Below are positions 24,933 to 34,400 of a stretch of 37,259 bases of DNA, one piece after another. How positions within the stretch are numbered: the first letter of the stretch is position 1; every line of letters starts with the position of its first letter. The notes below the pieces were generated by a model. The model ran no database searches. It worked only from the letters and a program-made list of their open reading frames with translations, and had not been told where the DNA came from. A program made the translations under genes and the position numbers. The DNA comes from Xanthobacteraceae bacterium (GTDB lineage: Bacteria; Pseudomonadota; Alphaproteobacteria; Rhizobiales; Xanthobacteraceae): contig JARBUD010000034.1 in assembly GCA_029239875.1 (NCBI GenBank), positions 1 through 37,259 on the forward strand, given 5' to 3'.

Positions 24933-26240
24933 ATGGACACCCTCGCCGACGCCGCCATCGTCGCCCCGGAACTTGAAGCTGCCGGCCCGGCGCCGCGCCG
25001 CATGACCGTGCCCGTGCAGGTCGGGCGCATCACGGTGGGCGGCGGCGCGCCGGTGGTCGTCCAGTCCATGACCAACACTGACACCGCCGACGCCGCCGGC
25101 ACCGCCCTCCAGATCGCCGCGCTCGCCCGCGCCGGCTCGGAGATCGTGCGCATCACCGTGGACCGCGACGAATCCGCCGCCGCCGTGCCGGAGATCAAGG
25201 AGCGCCTGCTCAAGATGGGGTTAGAGACCCCCATCGTCGGCGACTTCCACTATAACGGCCACCTGCTGCTGACGAAGTTCCCGGACTGCGCGGCTGCGCT
25301 CGACAAGTACCGCATCAATCCGGGCAATGTCGGATTCGGGCAGAAGCGCGACCGCCACTTCGCCACCATCGTCGAGCAGGCGATAAAGCACGACAAGCCG
25401 GTGCGCATCGGCGCGAACTGGGGCTCGCTCGACGAGGACCTGCTCACCGCGCTGATGGACCAGAACGCGAAGCTGCCGCGCCCGGCGGACGCCCGCGCGG
25501 TCACCCGCGAGGCGCTGGTGCGCTCCGCCCTGCTCTCGGCGGCACTGGCCGAGGATATCGGCCTGCCCAAGGACAAGATCATCCTCTCCGCCAAGGTTTC
25601 GGCCGTGCAGGATCTCATCACCGTCTATGCCGAGCTGGCGCGCCGTGCCGACTATGCGCTGCATCTCGGCCTCACCGAGGCGGGCATGGGCTCGAAGGGC
25701 ATCGTCGCCTCCTCCACCGCCATGGGCGTGCTGCTCCAGCAGGGCATCGGCGACACCATCCGCGTCTCGCTCACCCCCGAGCCCGGCGGCGACCGCACCC
25801 GCGAGGTGACGGTGGCGCAGGAGATGCTCCAGACCATGGGCCTGCGCACCTTCGTGCCGCTGGTCGCCGCCTGCCCCGGCTGCGGGCGCACCACCTCCAC
25901 CACCTTCCAGGAGCTGGCCTTCGAGGTGCAGGACTTCATCCGCACCTCCATGCCGGAATGGAAGAAGCACTATCCCGGCGTCGAGACGCTCAACGTCGCG
26001 GTGATGGGCTGCATCGTCAACGGCCCGGGCGAGAGCAAGCACGCCGACATCGGCATCTCACTGCCCGGCACCGGCGAGTTCCCCACCGCCCCGGTCTATC
26101 TCGACGGCAAGAAGGCCATGACGCTGCGCGGCCCGACGCTACGCGAGGACTTCAAGAAGATCGTCGAGGACTATGTGCAGCGCCGGTTCGGCGTCGGCGC
26201 AAGCGCGGCGCCCACGGCCGGCGTGGACGCGGCGGAGTGA
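24933..26240 (+). CDS. ispG: 4-hydroxy-3-methylbut-2-enyl diphosphate synthase
   Basis: 4Fe-4S enzyme of the MEP isoprenoid pathway that converts methylerythritol cyclodiphosphate to HMBPP, 435 residues. ATG 24933 is preferred to ATG 24927 because GGAAG then lies 6-7 bases away. Marks are [11 protein letters not shown] near the start, [21 protein letters not shown] and [16 protein letters not shown]. The cluster ligands are CPGC (Cys314, Cys317) and [10 protein letters not shown] (Cys360 and the following Glu). The usual short-form proteobacterial architecture is seen, with a TIM barrel and a C-terminal Fe-S domain. Its stop overlaps the GTG start of the next gene by 4 bases (GTGA). Confidence 0.96.
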   Translation: MDTLADAAIVAPELEAAGPAPRRMTVPVQVGRITVGGGAPVVVQSMTNTDTADAAGTALQIAALARAGSEIVRITVDRDESAAAVPEIKERLLKMGLETPIVGDFHYNGHLLLTKFPDCAAALDKYRINPGNVGFGQKRDRHFATIVEQAIKHDKPVRIGANWGSLDEDLLTALMDQNAKLPRPADARAVTREALVRSALLSAALAEDIGLPKDKIILSAKVSAVQDLITVYAELARRADYALHLGLTEAGMGSKGIVASSTAMGVLLQQGIGDTIRVSLTPEPGGDRTREVTVAQEMLQTMGLRTFVPLVAACPGCGRTTSTTFQELAFEVQDFIRTSMPEWKKHYPGVETLNVAVMGCIVNGPGESKHADIGISLPGTGEFPTAPVYLDGKKAMTLRGPTLREDFKKIVEDYVQRRFGVGASAAPTAGVDAAE

Positions 26241-27442
26241 TCCCCTCGCAGGCGTCGGCCGCGCCGCGCGCCGGCGCGCGCATTCCCGGCACGGTCTGGA
26301 TACTCGGCTTCGTCAGCCTCGCCATGGATATCTCCTCGGAGATGGTCCAGACGCTGCTGCCCATCTACCTCGTGACCGAACTGGCCGCTTCGGCCCTCGC
26401 CATCGGCTTCATCGAGGGACTGGCGGTCGCCGTCGCCATGGTGACGCGGCTGTTCTCCGGCGTGATCTCCGACTGGACCGGTCAGCGCAAGCCGCTCGCC
26501 ATGCTCGGCTACGGCCTCGGCGCCATTTCCAAGCCGATGATCCCGCTCGCCGGCTCGCTTAGCTGGATCATCGCCGCCAAGGCGCTCGACCGCGTCGGCA
26601 AGGGGATACGCAGCGCACCGCGCGACGCGCTGATCGCCGACCCCACCCCGCCGGACATACGCGGCGCCAGCTTCGGGCTGCGCAAGTCGCTCGACACGGT
26701 TGGCGGCTTCATCGGCCCGCTCGTCGCCATCGGCCTGATGCTCATGACCGGCGGCGACATCCTCACCGTGTTCTGGATCGCCACCATACCGGCCTTCCTG
26801 TCCGTCGCCCTGCTGCTGTGGGGAATAAGGGAGCCCGCCCAGCCGCCCGCCCGCTCGAAGGACCGGCCGCGCCTTGCCGAGGCCGGCAAGCTCAACCGCG
26901 CCACCTGGGCGGTGATCGCCGCCGCCTGCATCTTCACCGCGGCGCGGTTCAGCGAGGCCTTCCTGTTGCTGAAGGCACAAGAGGTCGGCCTCGCCGCCGC
27001 CTGGGTGCCGATTACCATGGTGGTGATGCACGCGGTGTACGGCCTCGCCGCCTATCCGGTCGGACGCCTCTCGGACTGGCTGGGGCGCACCGGGCCGCTC
27101 GCCGTCAGTCTCGTCCTGCTCTTCGCCGCCGATTTCGTCCTCGCCCAGGCGAGCACCATGACGCCCTTTTTCATCGGCATCGTGCTGTGGGGGCTGCATA
27201 TGGGCTTTTCGCAGGGCCTGCTCGCCACGCTGATCGCCGACGTCGCACCCGCGCGCTACAAGGCCACCGCCTTCGGCGTGTTCAATCTCGCCACCGGACT
27301 CACCGTGCTGGCCGGCAACGTCGCCGCAGGCTGGCTCTGGCAGGCGCACGGCTCGTCCGCGACCTTTCTCGCCGGCAGCGCGCTGGCGATGATCGCGCTG
27401 CTCGCCTTCCTGTTCCTGCGCAAGACGCCGCAGCCGGGCTGA
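26237..27442 (+). CDS. Major facilitator superfamily transporter
   Basis: Inner-membrane secondary transporter of 401 residues with about 12 hydrophobic segments. It begins at GTG 26237, overlapping the ispG stop by 4 bases, so coupled translation is likely; no in-frame ATG lies early enough to cover the first helix properly. Marks are the motif A-like loop [19 protein letters not shown] between helices 2 and 3, [18 protein letters not shown], and a second-half counterpart [15 protein letters not shown]. The substrate cannot be told. Coupling to ispG need not mean a shared function. The 116-base gap after it holds a small hairpin near 27462-27478. Confidence 0.86.
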   Translation: MIPSQASAAPRAGARIPGTVWILGFVSLAMDISSEMVQTLLPIYLVTELAASALAIGFIEGLAVAVAMVTRLFSGVISDWTGQRKPLAMLGYGLGAISKPMIPLAGSLSWIIAAKALDRVGKGIRSAPRDALIADPTPPDIRGASFGLRKSLDTVGGFIGPLVAIGLMLMTGGDILTVFWIATIPAFLSVALLLWGIREPAQPPARSKDRPRLAEAGKLNRATWAVIAAACIFTAARFSEAFLLLKAQEVGLAAAWVPITMVVMHAVYGLAAYPVGRLSDWLGRTGPLAVSLVLLFAADFVLAQASTMTPFFIGIVLWGLHMGFSQGLLATLIADVAPARYKATAFGVFNLATGLTVLAGNVAAGWLWQAHGSSATFLAGSALAMIALLAFLFLRKTPQPG

Positions 27443-27558
27443 TCCTGCGTCGCGGGCGGTCAAGGCGTGCAGCCTTGCCGTTGCCTCTCCGCCCCTTTCG
27501 GCGTAAAAGCCCGCGCTCGCCCGAGCCTGTGAATGGCAGGGCTTTCAGGAGAATGATC

Positions 27559-28596
27559 ATGGGCTACAAGGTCGCCATCGTCGGTGCCACAGGCAATGTG
27601 GGCCGCGAAATGCTCGACATCCTCGCCGAACGCGGATTCCCCGCGGACGAGGTGGTCGCGCTCGCCTCCCGCCGTTCGGTCGGGACGGAAGTCTCCTTCG
27701 GCGACAAGACCCTGAAAGTCAAAGCCCTCGAGCATCACGACTTCTCCGACACCGACATCTGCCTGATGTCGGCCGGCGGCGACATTTCCAAGGAATGGTC
27801 GCCCAAGATCGGCCGTCAGGGCTGCGTCGTGATCGATAATTCCTCGGCCTTCCGCTACGACAGTGACGTGCCGCTGATCGTGCCGGAGGTGAACGCCGAC
27901 GCGGTGAAGGGCTTCACCAAGAAGAACATCATCGCCAACCCGAACTGCTCGACCGCCCAGCTCGTCGTGGCCCTCAAGCCGCTGCACGACAAGGCGACGA
28001 TCAAGCGCGTGGTTGTGGCGACCTACCAGTCCGTCTCCGGCGCCGGCAAGGACGCCATGGACGAGCTGTTCGCGCAGACCCGCGCCGTCTTCGTGTCGGA
28101 CCCGGTCGAGGCGAAGAAGTTCCCCAAGCGCATCGCCTTCAACGTCATTCCTCACATCGACGTCTTCATGGAGGACGGTTACACGAAGGAGGAATGGAAG
28201 GTGATGGCAGAGACCAAGAAGATCCTCGATCCGAAGATCAAGCTCACCTGCACCGCGGTGCGCGTGCCGGTCTTCATCGCCCATTCGGAAGCCGTGAACG
28301 TCGAGTTCGAGAACCCGATCACGGCGGAGGAGGCGACCGAGGTCCTGCGCAACGCGCCGGGCGTGCTGGTGGTCGATAAGCGCGAGCCGGGCGGCTACAT
28401 CACGCCCTACGAGGCGGCCGGCGAGGACGCGACCTACGTCTCGCGCATCCGCGAGGACGCGACCGTCGAGAACGGCCTGTCTTTCTGGTGCGTGTCGGAC
28501 AATCTGCGCAAGGGCGCAGCGCTGAACGCGGTGCAGATCGCGGAAGTGCTGGTCAACCGCAAGCTGCTTCAGCCCAAGTCGGCGAAGGCGGCCTGA
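27559..28596 (+). CDS. asd: Aspartate-semialdehyde dehydrogenase
   Basis: NADP-dependent enzyme that makes aspartate semialdehyde for lysine/diaminopimelate, methionine and threonine synthesis, 345 residues. AGGAG lies 7 bases before ATG 27559; the ATG at 27553 is too close. Visible marks are VAIVGATGNVGREML (nucleotide binding), SAGGDISKEW, the catalytic NPNCSTAQ with Cys130, YQSVSGAGK, VIPHIDVF, and the substrate-binding RVPVFIAHSEAVNVE. This is the usual form of Gram-negative and alphaproteobacterial Asd. A strong GC-rich hairpin lies 70 bases after the stop. Confidence 0.96.
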   Translation: MGYKVAIVGATGNVGREMLDILAERGFPADEVVALASRRSVGTEVSFGDKTLKVKALEHHDFSDTDICLMSAGGDISKEWSPKIGRQGCVVIDNSSAFRYDSDVPLIVPEVNADAVKGFTKKNIIANPNCSTAQLVVALKPLHDKATIKRVVVATYQSVSGAGKDAMDELFAQTRAVFVSDPVEAKKFPKRIAFNVIPHIDVFMEDGYTKEEWKVMAETKKILDPKIKLTCTAVRVPVFIAHSEAVNVEFENPITAEEATEVLRNAPGVLVVDKREPGGYITPYEAAGEDATYVSRIREDATVENGLSFWCVSDNLRKGAALNAVQIAEVLVNRKLLQPKSAKAA

Positions 28597-28610
28597 ACGA
28601 GAACGACGTC

Positions 28611-28640
28611 ATGCTCGGGCTTGGCCCGGGCATCCACGCC
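28611..28640. repeat. Short palindrome, CATGCTCGGGCTTGGCCCGGGCAT
   Basis: ATGCTCGGGC and GCCCGGGCAT pair at 9 of 10 positions around a TTG loop. It lies right after asd. It resembles one arm of the repeat at 19684-19773 (CGGGCTCGACCCGGG; CCGGGTCAAGCCCGG), so it may be a solo arm of the same kind. Confidence 0.55.
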
Positions 28641-28665
28641 TTCTCAATCTTGGCAAAAATTGATG

Positions 28666-28693
28666 CGGCCGCCTCCGGGCGGCCGTCGTCGTT
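28666..28693 (+). terminator. Candidate terminator after asd
   Basis: A perfect 8-base stem, CGGCCGCC / GGCGGCCG, closes a four-base loop (28666-28685), followed by TCGTCGTTT. The T-run is short and broken, so termination is likely but not certain. It ends the asd unit before the DUF1007 gene. Confidence 0.42.
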
Positions 28694-28760
28694 TCACGAG
28701 GCCGCGTCACCATTCCGCCGAACTCGCCCGCCACCAATCGCGTCGGCGGCAGCTTCAGGG

Positions 28761-29405
28761 ATGAGATTCGTGCTCCAGCGACTATTGGCGGCGGCGCTTG
28801 CCTTCATCGGCCTCATCGGCCCGGCGCTCGCCCATCCGCATGTGTGGGTGGAGGTCCGCTCGCAGCTCGACTATGCGCCGGATGGCACGCTCACCGGCGT
28901 GAAGCACGCGTGGAAGTTCGACGAGGCCTTCTCCAGCTATGCGCTGCAGGGGCTGGAAACCACGCCCGACGGCAAGCCCAGCGACAAGACGCTGAAGGAG
29001 CTGGCGCAGGTCAACATCGATTCCCTGAAGGAGTTCGACTACTTCACCTATGCCAAGCGCGGCAAGGAAGAGGAGAAGTTCCTGCCGCCGACCAATTATT
29101 CGCTGACCTATGACGGCACGCAGCTCACGCTGCACTTCACTTTGCCTTTCGAGAAGCCGCAGGCGAAGAAGGGCGCGATGACGCTCGACGTCTACGACCC
29201 CACCTATTTCGTCGCCTTCCAGCTCGCCGACGACGACCCGGTCAAGCTCGCCGGGCAAGCCGCGGGGTGTGCGCTCACGCTGCACCGGCCGGATCCGGCG
29301 GCGACCAATTCGTCGAACCTCACCGAGAGCTTCTTCAACGCGCTGACTTCGTCGAGCCAGTTCGGCTCGCAATTCGCCAACCGCGTGACGGTGACCTGCT
29401 CGTGA
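28761..29405 (+). CDS. DUF1007 family periplasmic protein
   Basis: A 214-residue protein with a Sec signal peptide (residues 1-24, cut after ALA), so it is probably periplasmic. The mature protein begins HPHVWVEV, the DUF1007 hallmark with two His, and continues with an F-D-E segment (KHAWKFDEAFSSYALQGL) and YFTYAKRGKEEEKFLPP. The start may be ATG 28761 or GTG 28770; AGGG precedes. The gene overlaps the NicO-type transporter gene by 4 bases (GTGA), the common pairing for this family. The function is not proven. The His-rich mature end and the partner suggest that it handles Ni, Co or Zn ions in the periplasm. Confidence 0.87.
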   Translation: MRFVLQRLLAAALAFIGLIGPALAHPHVWVEVRSQLDYAPDGTLTGVKHAWKFDEAFSSYALQGLETTPDGKPSDKTLKELAQVNIDSLKEFDYFTYAKRGKEEEKFLPPTNYSLTYDGTQLTLHFTLPFEKPQAKKGAMTLDVYDPTYFVAFQLADDDPVKLAGQAAGCALTLHRPDPAATNSSNLTESFFNALTSSSQFGSQFANRVTVTCS

Positions 29406-30376
29406 GGCAGCGCCTCGTCCTGGCGGTGCTTGCCCTGGCCGCCGGCTGGCTGAGCCTGCACCCTGCCTTCGCGCAGAGCCCGTTCGGCGTCGGTGCCCCA
29501 CCTCCGTCCTCAGAGAGCGGCGGGCCAATGGGCGGCATCGCCGGCTATATCCTCGCCAAACAGGCGGAGTTCTACCGGCTACTCACCTCGGCGGTGCGCG
29601 CCTCGAAGCAGGACGGCAGCGCCCTTATCCTGCTCGGCGGCATCTCCTTCGCCTATGGCATCTTCCACGCCGCCGGCCCCGGCCATGGCAAGGCGGTGAT
29701 CTCCTCCTATCTCCTCGCCAACGGGGCGACGCTGAAGCGCGGCATCGGCCTCGCCTTCGCCAGCGCCTTTGCCCAGGCGCTCGCCGCCATCCTCGTCGCC
29801 GGCATCTTCGCGGTGATCCTCGGGGCCACCGCCGCCTCGATGAGCCGGGCGGTCTATGTGGTCGAGATCGCCGCCTATGGGCTGATCGTGCTGATCGGCC
29901 TGCGCCTCGCCTACATCAAGGGCCGCGCGCTCCTCGCCACCTGGCGCGGCGTGCCCGCCCATGTCCACGGCCCGGATTGCGGCTGCGAGGACGGGCACGG
30001 CCACATGCCCGGCCCGGAGGAACTTCCCAAGGGCAATGGCTGGCGCGAATGGTGGGGAGCGGTGCTCTCGGTCGGGCTGCGCCCCTGCTCGGGCGCCATC
30101 CTCGTGCTGGTCTTCGCGCTGACCCAGGGAATCTTCTGGGTCGGCGCCGCCTCCACCCTGCTGATGGGCGTTGGCACGGCGATCACCGTCAGCGCCATCG
30201 CCGCCATCGCCGTCTTCGCCAAGCGGGCGGCGGTGAGATTGGCCGCCAACCGGCCGGGCTCCACCGGGGCGGTGATGCTGCGGGGCGTCGAGTTCCTCGC
30301 TGCGCTGGCCCTGATCGCCTTCGGCCTGGCGCTGATGCTCGGCTTCATGGCCAGCGAGCGGCTAACGCTGGGGTGA
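29402..30376 (+). CDS. NicO/RcnA-type nickel-cobalt transporter
   Basis: Inner-membrane metal transporter of 324 residues from GTG 29402, overlapping the preceding gene by 4 bases. A signal-like helix (about 5-27) ends at AFAQS, then about six to seven hydrophobic segments follow. The family motif HAAGPGHGKAVISSYLLANG lies near residue 95. A His/Cys-rich cytoplasmic loop (HVHGPDCGCEDGHGHMPG, about residue 185) probably binds metal. The second motif SVGLRPCSGAILVL follows. Members move Ni2+ or Co2+, as importers or exporters; direction and metal cannot be decided here. Confidence 0.85.
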   Translation: MRQRLVLAVLALAAGWLSLHPAFAQSPFGVGAPPPSSESGGPMGGIAGYILAKQAEFYRLLTSAVRASKQDGSALILLGGISFAYGIFHAAGPGHGKAVISSYLLANGATLKRGIGLAFASAFAQALAAILVAGIFAVILGATAASMSRAVYVVEIAAYGLIVLIGLRLAYIKGRALLATWRGVPAHVHGPDCGCEDGHGHMPGPEELPKGNGWREWWGAVLSVGLRPCSGAILVLVFALTQGIFWVGAASTLLMGVGTAITVSAIAAIAVFAKRAAVRLAANRPGSTGAVMLRGVEFLAALALIAFGLALMLGFMASERLTLG

Positions 30377-30400
30377 GGCCCGCCTGCATCAACAGCCTGC

Positions 30401-30508
30401 GTCCTTCGAGGCCCGGCTGCGCCGGGCACCTCAGGATGAGACCGGACAGGGATTTGCAGAAACCTGCCTCATGCTGAGGTGCCACCCGCAGGGTGGCCTC
30501 GAAACACG
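30401..30508. repeat. Inverted-repeat element, TCGAGG...CCTCAGGATGAG type
   Basis: The left unit is TCCTTCGAGGCCC through CACCTCAGGATGAG. The right unit is the inverted copy, CCTCATGCTGAGGTGCC through GGCCTCGAAACACG. Each unit also has a central hairpin (GCCCGGCTGCGCCGGGC; GCCACCCGCAGGGTGGC). It lies between the convergent nicO-like and adc genes, where it could stop transcription from both sides. Confidence 0.75.
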
Positions 30509-30517
30509 CAGCCCCGC

Positions 30518-31258
30518 TCAATCCTTCAGATAGTCGTGCACCACCTTGCCGAGGCCCAGCGTGAGATCGGTGCGCATGTGCACCGCGGAGATCACCTCCA
30601 GCACGGGCAGCTTGGCGACGTCGCAGATGGCGTGCGGGAACAGGCCGAGCGCCGCCGGGCCGGTCCAGGCCTCCTTCAGCGTAACGTTCTCGAGATAGTA
30701 CTCGACCAGCTCACAGACCCGCGCGGTGCCGTCGACATGCGGGATGATCTTGATCATCCAGTTCGGCGCGGCCAGCGACTTGAGCACGGCGTCGTGGTCG
30801 AGCGCCTCATATTTGTAGCCCATGGTGGCGGAGGCGCAGAGCACGCTGCCATAATGCAGGCTCCCTACCAGCACGTCGCTCTCGACAGCCATCTTCGGCT
30901 TGGCGAGCTTCTTCGGGAAGCCCCACAGCTCGCGCCCGCCGGCGATCGGCGACTCGTCGTCGAGATACATCGCATGGACGTAGCCGCCCTTGCGGCCCTC
31001 GAACTCGACCGGGATCACCTGCCCGGTCTCGGTGTAGTCGCCGAAGCCGGTCGAGTCCGGCATGCGGATGAACTCGTATTTGACGATCGGCTCGATAACC
31101 TTCAGCGGCTCAGGCACCACCTTCTCCAGCGCCGCCGGATCGGTGCGATAGGTGACGATGAAGAACTCGCGGTTGAAGAAGCGATACGGCCCCTTGGGAT
31201 AAGAAGGGCTGGTCAGCGGCATGGAATAGGCGGTGCGGCGGACGTCTTCAATCTTCAT
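30518..31258 (-). CDS. adc: Acetoacetate decarboxylase
   Basis: Converts acetoacetate to acetone and CO2 through a Schiff-base lysine. With 246 residues it matches the size of the clostridial enzyme. The active-site segment [14 protein letters not shown] gives Lys116 and Lys117, corresponding to the Lys115/Lys116 pair (catalytic, pKa-tuning) in Clostridium acetobutylicum. Other marks are [20 protein letters not shown] and [18 protein letters not shown] lies 6 bases before the ATG. It stands alone, convergent with nicO. Together with bdhA in this window it suggests ketone-body or PHB overflow metabolism (inference). Confidence 0.93.
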   Translation of the reverse strand: MKIEDVRRTAYSMPLTSPSYPKGPYRFFNREFFIVTYRTDPAALEKVVPEPLKVIEPIVKYEFIRMPDSTGFGDYTETGQVIPVEFEGRKGGYVHAMYLDDESPIAGGRELWGFPKKLAKPKMAVESDVLVGSLHYGSVLCASATMGYKYEALDHDAVLKSLAAPNWMIKIIPHVDGTARVCELVEYYLENVTLKEAWTGPAALGLFPHAICDVAKLPVLEVISAVHMRTDLTLGLGKVVHDYLKD

Positions 31259-31367
31259 GGCGGGCCTCGTGCTGAACGGTAGCCCAGCCTAGTCGACAAT
31301 ACTGCGCTGCAACAGCGCGAAGCGCGTCACCGACGTGTCACGATACGGCGTACCGGCAAAGGCGGGC

Positions 31368-31394
31368 GGGCGGCACGTCTCCGCGCCGCCGCCC
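31368..31394 (-). terminator. Candidate hairpin terminator after the autotransporter gene
   Basis: GGGCGGC and GCCGCCC (7-base stem, 13-base loop) lie 17-43 bases after the autotransporter stop on the minus strand, followed by a GC-rich tail and only TTT. The weak T-run makes it a possible rather than a sure terminator. Confidence 0.3.
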
Positions 31395-31410
31395 GTCGAA
31401 AGGCATCCGA

Positions 31411-34400
31411 TCAGAAGCGGTAGGTCAGGCCGCCCTTGATCGCGTTGGTATCGACGTCGCTGGCGAACTGGCCCTCATAGCCGATATTCAGCGACAGGTT
31501 CTGGCCGATCGACAGGTCGATGCCGGCGCCGAGCACGAAGCTGTCCTCGGCAAGCGGCGCGCCGGCCACGGTGAAGGCGCCGCCGGTACCGGCGAAGGAC
31601 ATGGCGACTTCCGGCGACAGGTCGCCATAGGCATGGCGCCAGGCGAGCGTCGCATGCGGCGTCACCGTGCCTTCGCCGACAGTGAAGCTGGTGGCGAGGC
31701 GCAGGCCGAGGGTCGAATAGGGCACGTCATAGGACAGGCCCGACGAGGACAGGCCGAGGACCGGCGCGTTGGTCTCGACGAAGCTGTCGGTGTCGATCCA
31801 GCTCCACGCCATCTGCGCGAAGGGCTCGAAGGCGATGCCCGCCGCCTCGACCGCATAGGCAGCCTCGACGAAGACGTTGGCGGTCGAGCCGTCATAGGAG
31901 CCGAGCGGGTTCTCGGAGAGGCCGAGCATCGCCGCCGTGCGCTTGGTGTCGACGTCGCTCCAGCCATAGCTGGCGCCGCCACGCAGGCGGAAAGCGTCGA
32001 AGCTGGCGCCGGCATAGGCGGCGATCAGCGCCGTGTCGGCGTCGGCGCTGCTCAGCCGGTCGTCGATGTCGGTGCTGGACGAGGTGTAGCCGGCGGCTAG
32101 GCCGATGGTGGCATTGCCACTGGTGACGTCGGCGCCGCCGAGGAAGCCGCCGAGCGAGCTATCGATGTCAGCCGCGTTGCCGTTGCCGTCGGTGCTGTTC
32201 CACTGGCCGAAGCCCTGCGCCCAGGTGGCGTAGACCGGGCCGACCGGCTCGAGCGGCGCGGCTTTGACCGGGAACGGGCTCGCCGGCGCCGGCGCCTTGG
32301 CGGCATAGGACGTCACCGGGCCGCCGCTGGCGAGCGCCGCCATGGCCGGCGAGGCCCCTGCGGCGGACGCCTGGCGCAGGCGGCCGACCAGCGTGTCGGC
32401 GACCAGCGTCGACTGGTAGTACAGCGTGGTGCCGACCGAGGCGTGGACCTCGCCGGAGAGCAGGTCGAAACCCTGCACGATGGCCGCCTGCTCGCCCGCC
32501 GTGGCGGCGAAGACGGTGGACTGCAGCAGCCCGCCATTGGCGAATTCGATGGCGTTCGCCACCGCCCGCTGGTTGGCGGTCTGGGCGAGGCTGGCGAAGG
32601 AGGTGCCGTTGCGCTCCAGCGTCAGCGTCACCGAGGCGCCGTCGCGGCCGAGCGTCGGGTCGATGAACAGGAAGTCCTGCGCCATCGTGATGCCGTCGAA
32701 CTGGCCGTCCGGCGTGGTCGTCGCATCGGCGGAGACGATGGTGTAGACCGCGCCGACAGTGAGCGGCCCGCCCTCGCTGGAAAGCATCACCGTGCCGCCA
32801 TTGATCGCCGAGGTGTCGGCGACGATCCGGTCGGAGCTCGTCTGGTTGAACTCGACGACATAGGTCGAGCCGGCGTCGAAGGTCGCCGTGCCGTTCACCG
32901 TGATGGTGCCGATGGAGTTGCCCGGGGTGACCGTGCCGCCCTTGCCGACGGTCAGCGAGCCGAGCGTGGCGTTGCCGCCCAGCGTCGCCCCGTTGGCGAT
33001 GGTCAGCGCCGCCGAGGGCAGCGCGCCGTTCAGCACGAAGCTGCCGTCCACCACCACGGCGCCGGCGAAGTCGCTGCTGCCGGTGCCGGTGAAGCTCGCC
33101 CCCTCGCCGATCAGCAGCGTGCCGAAGTCGCGGTACTGCGCCTCGTCGCCGAGCAGGCCGAGATTGAAGCTGCCGCTGCCGCCGAGTTCGAAGGTGTTGT
33201 CGCCGTCGCCGCCGGTGACGTAGCCGGTGACCTGGCTCCCCGAGCGGTAGACGAACAGGTCGTCGCCACCGCCCATGTCGACCGCCTTGGCGCTGTCGCT
33301 GCTGATGACACCGGCGTTGACGATGACGTCGTCATTGTCACCGATGAAGGTCACCGCGACACCGTCCGAAACGACGGTGCCCTCGTTGATCAGCGTGGTG
33401 GCGAAGGGCGCCGGGCCCTGCGAGCTGTCATCGATCAGGATGGCGCGGCCGACATCGTCCTGGCCTTCATTGGCGTAGTTGTCGAAGGCCTGGATGGTGG
33501 CGCCGGCATGGTTGTGGATGAGGCCGCCGCCGGCGGCGATACCATCAGCCGTGTTCGGGTCGCCGTCATTGGTGCCGGTGGCGCCGGTGCCCTGGATCAG
33601 GCCGTAATTGTGCAGAATCACCTGCCCGTCGACATCCACGCCGTCGCCGTCGCCGTCCGGCGTGCCATCGGCCGTGTCCTCGTCATCGTCGAGCAGGCCG
33701 GTCACGGCGCCCTGGATGGTGCCGTAATTGGTGACGGTGACGATGGTGTCGCCGGTGCTGTCGACGTTGATGCCCGAGCCGTTGCGGCCGAGGATGATGC
33801 CACCAGCCTCGTTTGTCACAGTGACAGCGCCATCGCCGGTGACACCATGTTTCGCCCCGAGGATCTCGCCACCGGTCTTGTTCAGAACCGAGCCGCCGGC
33901 GCCCTGGAAGTCGACGCCGTCGCCGTCGCTGGTGAGGTCCGTCGACTGGATGACGCCGTAATTGATCACGCTGGCGAAGGCGCCGGGACGGATGCCGTCG
34001 GCTTCCGAGGACTGCAGGACGCCGGTGGCGTGGTTGATGATGGTGATCGTGTTGGTCGCCGAAGTGAGGTCGGCGAAGTCGAGCGCCTGCCCGGCGCCGC
34101 CGTCGATCAGCCCGTGGTTCTCGATGGTGATGACGGCGCTGGAGGCGTTGTTGTCGGCGTCGGCGGCGATCTTGAAGGCGTCGTCGCCGCCGATGATCTT
34201 GCCGCCTTCCTCATTGATGAGGGTGAAGGTCGAGACGTTCTCGATATTGCCTTCGTCGTCGAACTTCAGCGCGCGGTCGTCTTCGTTGAGGGTCTGGATC
34301 GTGCCGGAATTGATCAGGATGATGTCGCCGCCGCCGAAGCGGATGGCGTCGTTCTCCTGCGCGGTGATGCTGCCGCTGTTCTCGATCACCACCACGGCAC

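Noticed and set aside
27462..27478. CAAGGC/GCCTTG hairpin after the MFS gene as a terminator
   Set aside because: Only six base pairs and no following T-run.
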